NCBI RefSeq assembly: GCF_900111935.1
Contig: NZ_FOYN01000003.1
Coordinates: forward strand, 367,800 to 431,799
DNA length: 64,000 nucleotides
Direction of reading: 5' to 3'
Source of the DNA: Halorubrum sodomense
Lineage (GTDB): Archaea; Halobacteriota; Halobacteria; Halobacteriales; Haloferacaceae
Below are positions 60,036-64,000 of this stretch, piece after piece. Position 1 is the stretch's first letter. Each line of letters starts with the position of its first letter. Made by a program: the position numbers and the translations under genes. The notes under the pieces were generated by a model, which was given only the letters and a program-made list of their open reading frames with translations, did not search any database and was not told the origin of the DNA.

Positions 60036-60689
60036 TCAGTCGCCGGCCGCGACCGCCGCCGCCGCGCCGGCGAGACCGCCGACGGTCACGCTCAGTCCCG
60101 TGACGAGAACGAGGGCCGCGACGAGGTCGGGCCCGGCGGACACGCCCGTCGCCTGCGACACCGGAATCCCGTCGGCGTCCGATATCGGAACGGCCCCGTC
60201 GGCCGCGTGGCGAGTGAGCGGCACGCGCGAGATCCACCGCAGCGCGAGCATCGTCGGGAGGTACCCCAGCGCCGTACCCGCCCCGGTCACGGCCCCCGTC
60301 AGCGGGTCGGTGGTCCCGAGGTACCGGACCGCGCCCGCACCGGCGACTCCGATCACCGCCACGACCCCGCGGAGCGGCCACAGCGCGGCGTCCGCCTGTA
60401 CCAGCGGCCGGCCGAAAATCGTGGTCCCCAGTCCGGGGCCCGTTCGTATCCGAACCCAGTGCGCGTCGAAGAGGAACCAGATCGCGCCCTCGACCGCGGA
60501 GATCGGACCCCCGACCGTCCACCGAGCCACCTCCGAACCGCCGGGCGTCACGCCGGCGGTCACGAGACCGATCCAGGCCGACGCCAGTCCGAGCAGCGCC
60601 GCGCCGCTCCCGGAGGCGACGACGACCGGCAGCCAGCCCGCGGGGAGGGTCACGAGCGAGCGGACGGTAGTCCGTTCGGTTGTCGGCAT
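60036..60689 (-). CDS. Multi-pass membrane protein, unrecognised
   Basis: A 217-residue protein with about five to six hydrophobic helices (LVTLPAGWLPVVVASGSG, GVVAVIGVAGAGAVRYLG, LVAALVLVTGLSVTVGGLAG). No catalytic motif. It is Gly/Ala/Val-rich and neutral, so probably a small transporter or regulator of membrane organisation; I do not assign it. Divergent from the CDGSH gene. Confidence 0.6.
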   Translation of the reverse strand: MPTTERTTVRSLVTLPAGWLPVVVASGSGAALLGLASAWIGLVTAGVTPGGSEVARWTVGGPISAVEGAIWFLFDAHWVRIRTGPGLGTTIFGRPLVQADAALWPLRGVVAVIGVAGAGAVRYLGTTDPLTGAVTGAGTALGYLPTMLALRWISRVPLTRHAADGAVPISDADGIPVSQATGVSAGPDLVAALVLVTGLSVTVGGLAGAAAAVAAGD

Positions 60690-60775
60690 CCCGGACCCCG
60701 TTACCTAATGAGCGGTATATGCCTTGTCGCGGTGCCGGCCGCAAGCCGTATTCGGGTGCGCACCGATCGACGACT

Positions 60776-61063
60776 ATGGCGCGCGAAGTGACGCACGAGG
60801 AGCGCGGACCGGCGATACTCGACGAGTCCGACGCCGGCGACGACGGCCTGATCTACGTCTGTCAGTGCGGTCTGTCGGACGCGAAGCCGCTCTGTGACGG
60901 CTCGCACAACGCGACCGACGACGAGGCGGACGGCGTCGTGTACAAGTACTCGAACGACGACGCCGACGGGGAGCGCCGGGAGGTCGGCGAAATCGACGGC
61001 GGGCGGCGGGGAGTCAACAGCGAGCGGCGGGAAATCGACGGAAACGACGACGCGGACCGGTAG
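60776..61063 (+). CDS. CDGSH iron-sulfur domain protein
   Basis: A 95-residue protein with CQCGLSDAKPLCDGSH at residues 29-44: Cys29, Cys31, Cys40 and His44 are the three-Cys one-His ligands of a 2Fe-2S cluster. The tail (about 60-95) is acidic and repeats ERREVGEIDGGRR-like blocks (ERREIDG), apparently disordered. Such proteins are redox- or cluster-transfer proteins. The start at 60776 is chosen because the conserved fold begins soon after. Convergent with topoisomerase VI A. Confidence 0.85.
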   Translation: MAREVTHEERGPAILDESDAGDDGLIYVCQCGLSDAKPLCDGSHNATDDEADGVVYKYSNDDADGERREVGEIDGGRRGVNSERREIDGNDDADR

Positions 61064-61082
61064 CGGATGCGGCGGCGGGCGT

Positions 61083-62168
61083 TCAGAGCACGCCCATCTC
61101 CCCGAGCCGCTCGGGGAGGTACGTGTCGGTGACGAAGTCCAGCCCGCGGCTCGCGAGCGACTGCTGTTCGGACTTCTTCCCGATGTCGAGCTGGAGTTCG
61201 ATCTGCTCCTCCCAGTAGTCGGTCTGGAATCGCGGGTCCTCCAGCTCCGATTCGAGGGCGTTCACGTCCGAGTCGGACAGCGGGTCCGAGGGGAGGTCGT
61301 ACTCGACGATGTCCTCCGGTTGGATCCCGATGAACCGCGCCTCGGGGGTCGCGAGGTACTTCGAGAGGTGCGCCGACTTGATCGAGCCGTACGCCACGGA
61401 GCCGTAGATCCGGTACGACCACGGGTCGCCGTCGGTGAACACCACCACCGGGAGGTCCAGCTCGTCGCGGAAGCGCTTCGTCAGGCGGCGCGTCGCGCGG
61501 GCGGGCTGCCCGCCCAGGTGGACGACCAGGGCGTCGTGCGCCTCGTCGAACCCGTTCTCGACGAGCCGGTCGCGCATCCCGCCGGTCTCGACGCAGAGGA
61601 CGAACTCGGCGTCGTTGTCGAGGAACTCGATGGTGTCCGGGTTGTTGGGGATCTGGTAGCCGCCCTGGCCGACGTCGAGCTGACAGTGGATCTCGCGGTC
61701 GCCGCGGTTGGTCTGCTCGCGGATCTCCAGCGGCCCCATCACCTTCGCGCCCGACTCCTCCGGTCGCATGTGGAAGTCCTCGCGGGTGACCCCGGTGACG
61801 ATTTCGAGGTCCTCCACGAGGTCGTTCGACTCGTCTTGGCTCTTGAACTGCGCCTCGTCGTTGTTCCACGACTCCGAGAGGTAGTACAGCTCACGCAGCG
61901 TCGACGAGCGGTCGTCGTCGAGCTGGTTCGCGAGGAACTCGATCGTGTACGCCGCCTTCAGCAGCTTGCGCGCGCCCCGAACCGAGTTGGCGCTTCGCGT
62001 CGAGGTGCGGTCGCCGTAGGTCCAGACGCCGCTCGCCTCGTCGTACTCGATGTTGCTCTTCGTCCGCGTGGGAAGCGTCATCTCCGGGATGTCGCCGGCC
62101 GCGAACTGGTCGTAGAAGTCTGCCGCCAGGTCGATCAGCTCGTCTCGTGCGTCGCTTTCGGTCGTCAT
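61083..62168 (-). CDS. DNA topoisomerase VI subunit A
   Basis: A 361-residue Spo11-like type IIB topoisomerase subunit. The candidate active-site Tyr is Tyr95 or Tyr96 in [11 protein letters not shown]; the Toprim acidic residues are in [15 protein letters not shown]. It cuts DNA and forms the covalent link; subunit B binds ATP. Stop-start junction with subunit B is immediate (ATG at 62168, B's TAA at 62169-62171), so B is translated first from a shared message and A follows. Confidence 0.93.
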   Translation of the reverse strand: MTTESDARDELIDLAADFYDQFAAGDIPEMTLPTRTKSNIEYDEASGVWTYGDRTSTRSANSVRGARKLLKAAYTIEFLANQLDDDRSSTLRELYYLSESWNNDEAQFKSQDESNDLVEDLEIVTGVTREDFHMRPEESGAKVMGPLEIREQTNRGDREIHCQLDVGQGGYQIPNNPDTIEFLDNDAEFVLCVETGGMRDRLVENGFDEAHDALVVHLGGQPARATRRLTKRFRDELDLPVVVFTDGDPWSYRIYGSVAYGSIKSAHLSKYLATPEARFIGIQPEDIVEYDLPSDPLSDSDVNALESELEDPRFQTDYWEEQIELQLDIGKKSEQQSLASRGLDFVTDTYLPERLGEMGVL

Positions 62169-64000
62169 TTAGGCGTTCACCGTGAGTTTCTCGGTCTCCA
62201 CGCCGCCGACACTGACCTCGAACTCGGGGTCGCCGTCGACCGCGTACGTCAGTTCCCGCTCGTCGCCCGAGGGCACCTCGGGCTTCCACTGGACGAACCA
62301 CTCGCCGTCCATGTCCACCACCGTGCCGTCCGACAGATCGGTCGGCTCCGTCGAGACGATGTCGGTGATCTCCAACGCCTCGTTCACGTCCGAGTGGTTC
62401 TCGACGACGAGCGTCACCGACTCGCCGTTCACCTCGCGCTCGACGCTGACGTTGTTCATGATCCGCGCCAGGGCCCCGTCGATGTCCGGGCGCGGCCGGC
62501 CCGTCACCTCCGAGACCTTGTCGGCCATCTCGGGGAGGATCTTGCCGAGCACGTCCTGCTTCTCCCGGCGCTGCTGCATCGAGCGCCGCTTGTTGAGGAA
62601 CGACTTCAGCTCGCGGGCGGCCTCCCGCACCGCGAGCTCGATCTCGTCTTCGATCGCCGGGACGTTCGCGAGCGCGTCCTTCGACTCGCTCGTGAACGGG
62701 ACGTTCGTGGAGGCGACGTGGATGCTGATGACGGCCGGGCCGTTGGGGAGCCCCGAGCCGCCGGGCTGATCGAGCCCGTAGTTGCGCCACCCGATCCGCT
62801 TTATCACGTCCGTCGTCGCGCAGGCGCCGCGCTGGTAAACGAGCGGGACGCGGTTCGCGAACCGGAGCAGTTCCACGGACCCGTCCGCCGGAATCTCGCC
62901 GCCGTACGCGATGCCGGCCTCGACGATGAACGGGTCGCCGCCGTGGACCTCGGCGTCGCGGGTCGCGGCCGCGTAGAAGTCGGCGTCGTACTCCTTCCGG
63001 AGCCCGGCCTCGACCAACTCGGCGGTGATCGGCGCGAGGCAGTCGGTCGGCGGCGCGAGGATGTCGGTCGTCCGCATCGCGTCGAGCAGGTCGGCGGCCG
63101 CGTCGCGGCTGCCCGCGATCGCCTTCACCTTCGGCGGGTCGTCGGGGACCCTTCGCGCCCGCGACCAGAACGCCTCGACGACGTTCTCGCGCGCGGTCTC
63201 GCCGAACGTCGCGTCGCGCTGCTCGGCGACGAACGACGCCGCGTCCGCGACGAGCCGTTCGAGGTCGTCGCGGGTGATCCGGAACGCGTCGCCGTCGAGG
63301 TTCTCGAACCGGCGCGCGAGCGCCTCGGCCATCGCCTGAACCGCGGCGTCGTCCTTGCGCGTCGACGTCGCCTCGTCGACGAGCGCGTAGGCGTCCGCGA
63401 CGAGCGGCGACTCGTCCGCGTCGTCACCGCTTTCGGTGTCCCCGCCCGAATCGGTGGCCTCGTCCGCGTCGCCGCCGAGCCCCGTCACCGCCCGCCACGC
63501 GGCGTCGACGGCGTTCTCGCGGACGGTGCCGCCGAACGTCTTGTCGGTGTCGTTCTCGACCGTCTCCGCGACGGTGTCCACGACCTCCGCGAGCTCGGAG
63601 CGGGTGATTCGGTCGCTGTTCCCAACCGTCTCCGCGACGCCCTCCGCGAAGGCGGTCGTCGCTTCCGCGCCCTTGTTCGCGACGGCCTCGCTCACCGCGC
63701 TCGCGACGTCGCGGTCGTCGCGGGCGCGCGGCGGCGACCAGGCGAGCTCGCGGCCGTAGTAGACGTCGCGGAAGTTGTCGATCACGCTGTCGGCGGTCTT
63801 CTTGCCGACCCGCGTGAACTCCTCCTGGAGGAACCCGGAGACGGAGTACGACTCGGTCGCCTCCAGCATCTTGATCAGCGCGCCGAGTTCGACGCCGTGC
63901 GGGTGCGGGCGGATCTCCTCCGTCTCCGCCGGCAGCTCGTCGGTCGCGCGCTCGAACTTCAGCGGCTCGTCGAGCCCGGGCTCGCGGAGCTCGATCCGCG
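62169..64000 (-). CDS. DNA topoisomerase VI subunit B, 5' end outside the window
   Basis: The last 610 codons of subunit B; the N-terminal ATPase (GHKL) domain continues past 64000. The visible part has a segment [20 protein letters not shown], an expanded middle region, and the transducer domain ([40 protein letters not shown]). The middle region contains two similar copies of about 65 residues, each with an RITR-x2-L motif and a TFG-x-T-x-REN-x-V motif, separated by an acidic linker ([15 protein letters not shown]). It relaxes and decatenates DNA with subunit A, encoded immediately downstream. Confidence 0.93.
   Translation of the reverse strand, partial: RIELREPGLDEPLKFERATDELPAETEEIRPHPHGVELGALIKMLEATESYSVSGFLQEEFTRVGKKTADSVIDNFRDVYYGRELAWSPPRARDDRDVASAVSEAVANKGAEATTAFAEGVAETVGNSDRITRSELAEVVDTVAETVENDTDKTFGGTVRENAVDAAWRAVTGLGGDADEATDSGGDTESGDDADESPLVADAYALVDEATSTRKDDAAVQAMAEALARRFENLDGDAFRITRDDLERLVADAASFVAEQRDATFGETARENVVEAFWSRARRVPDDPPKVKAIAGSRDAAADLLDAMRTTDILAPPTDCLAPITAELVEAGLRKEYDADFYAAATRDAEVHGGDPFIVEAGIAYGGEIPADGSVELLRFANRVPLVYQRGACATTDVIKRIGWRNYGLDQPGGSGLPNGPAVISIHVASTNVPFTSESKDALANVPAIEDEIELAVREAARELKSFLNKRRSMQQRREKQDVLGKILPEMADKVSEVTGRPRPDIDGALARIMNNVSVEREVNGESVTLVVENHSDVNEALEITDIVSTEPTDLSDGTVVDMDGEWFVQWKPEVPSGDERELTYAVDGDPEFEVSVGGVETEKLTVNA

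Noticed and set aside
1-64000. tRNA or rRNA genes
   Set aside because: I looked for T-loop and other conserved tRNA patterns and found none on either strand that folded convincingly by eye.

Overview
The window is chromosomal DNA from a halophilic archaeon of the class Halobacteria, most like Halorubrum. The evidence is very high G+C, acidic proteins, many leaderless genes with a TATA element about 25-30 bases before the start codon, and archaeal marker genes: TFB, topoisomerase VI, aIF2-alpha, Nop10, ribosomal proteins L44e and S27e, archaeosine synthase, and haloarchaeal histidine kinases. No rRNA, tRNA or CRISPR array was seen.

Layout. Positions 1-6.6 kb form a visibly lower-G+C block: a five-gene peptide/nickel-type ABC importer operon on the minus strand, a divergent HTH-10 regulator, and a broken reading frame. 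From 6.7 to 17.5 kb come a flavin-type oxidoreductase, archaeosine synthase (arcS), a SufS-SufU fusion, a glutamine amidotransferase, two transporters, a 7TM histidine kinase, a UbiA prenyltransferase and a two-domain glyoxalase. At 17.5-20.3 kb is a large receiver/PAS/GAF kinase. At 20.5-24.6 kb are a thiolase/DUF35 pair and the conserved translation operon L44e-S27e-aIF2alpha-Nop10-PAC2. The stretch 24.7-31.6 kb has a cyclase, an S9 peptidase, a 20-bp minisatellite, methylmalonyl-CoA epimerase and mutase around an FNT-type channel, and an O-methyltransferase.

From 31.7 to 48.5 kb come a second receiver/PAS kinase with a degenerate receiver, OsmC, a metallo-beta-lactamase-fold hydrolase, a zinc-ribbon membrane protein, FAH hydrolase, HflX, the hisC/kinase/CDP-alcohol transferase run, small haloarchaeal proteins, an MFS carrier, Xaa-Pro peptidase, MsrB, a sensorless kinase and an acyl-CoA dehydrogenase. 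From 48.6 kb to the end come a monooxygenase-like protein, aminotransferase and Lrp operon, a CopG/RelE toxin-antitoxin pair whose toxin has an in-frame amber codon, an aldo-keto reductase, purA, a small winged-helix-like protein, a large coiled-coil protein, Nudix, cupin, TFB, a CDGSH protein, and topoisomerase VI A and B (B runs off the edge).

The most unusual signal is a family of short perfect hairpins with 3-base loops (TCC, TGC or TCT), inserted in the same reading frame into two unrelated genes, the kinase at 17.5-20.3 kb and purA. They look like an undescribed protein-coding palindromic element. Also notable are the SufS-SufU fusion, an internal duplication in topoisomerase VI B, and the 20-bp tandem repeat between two convergent genes.
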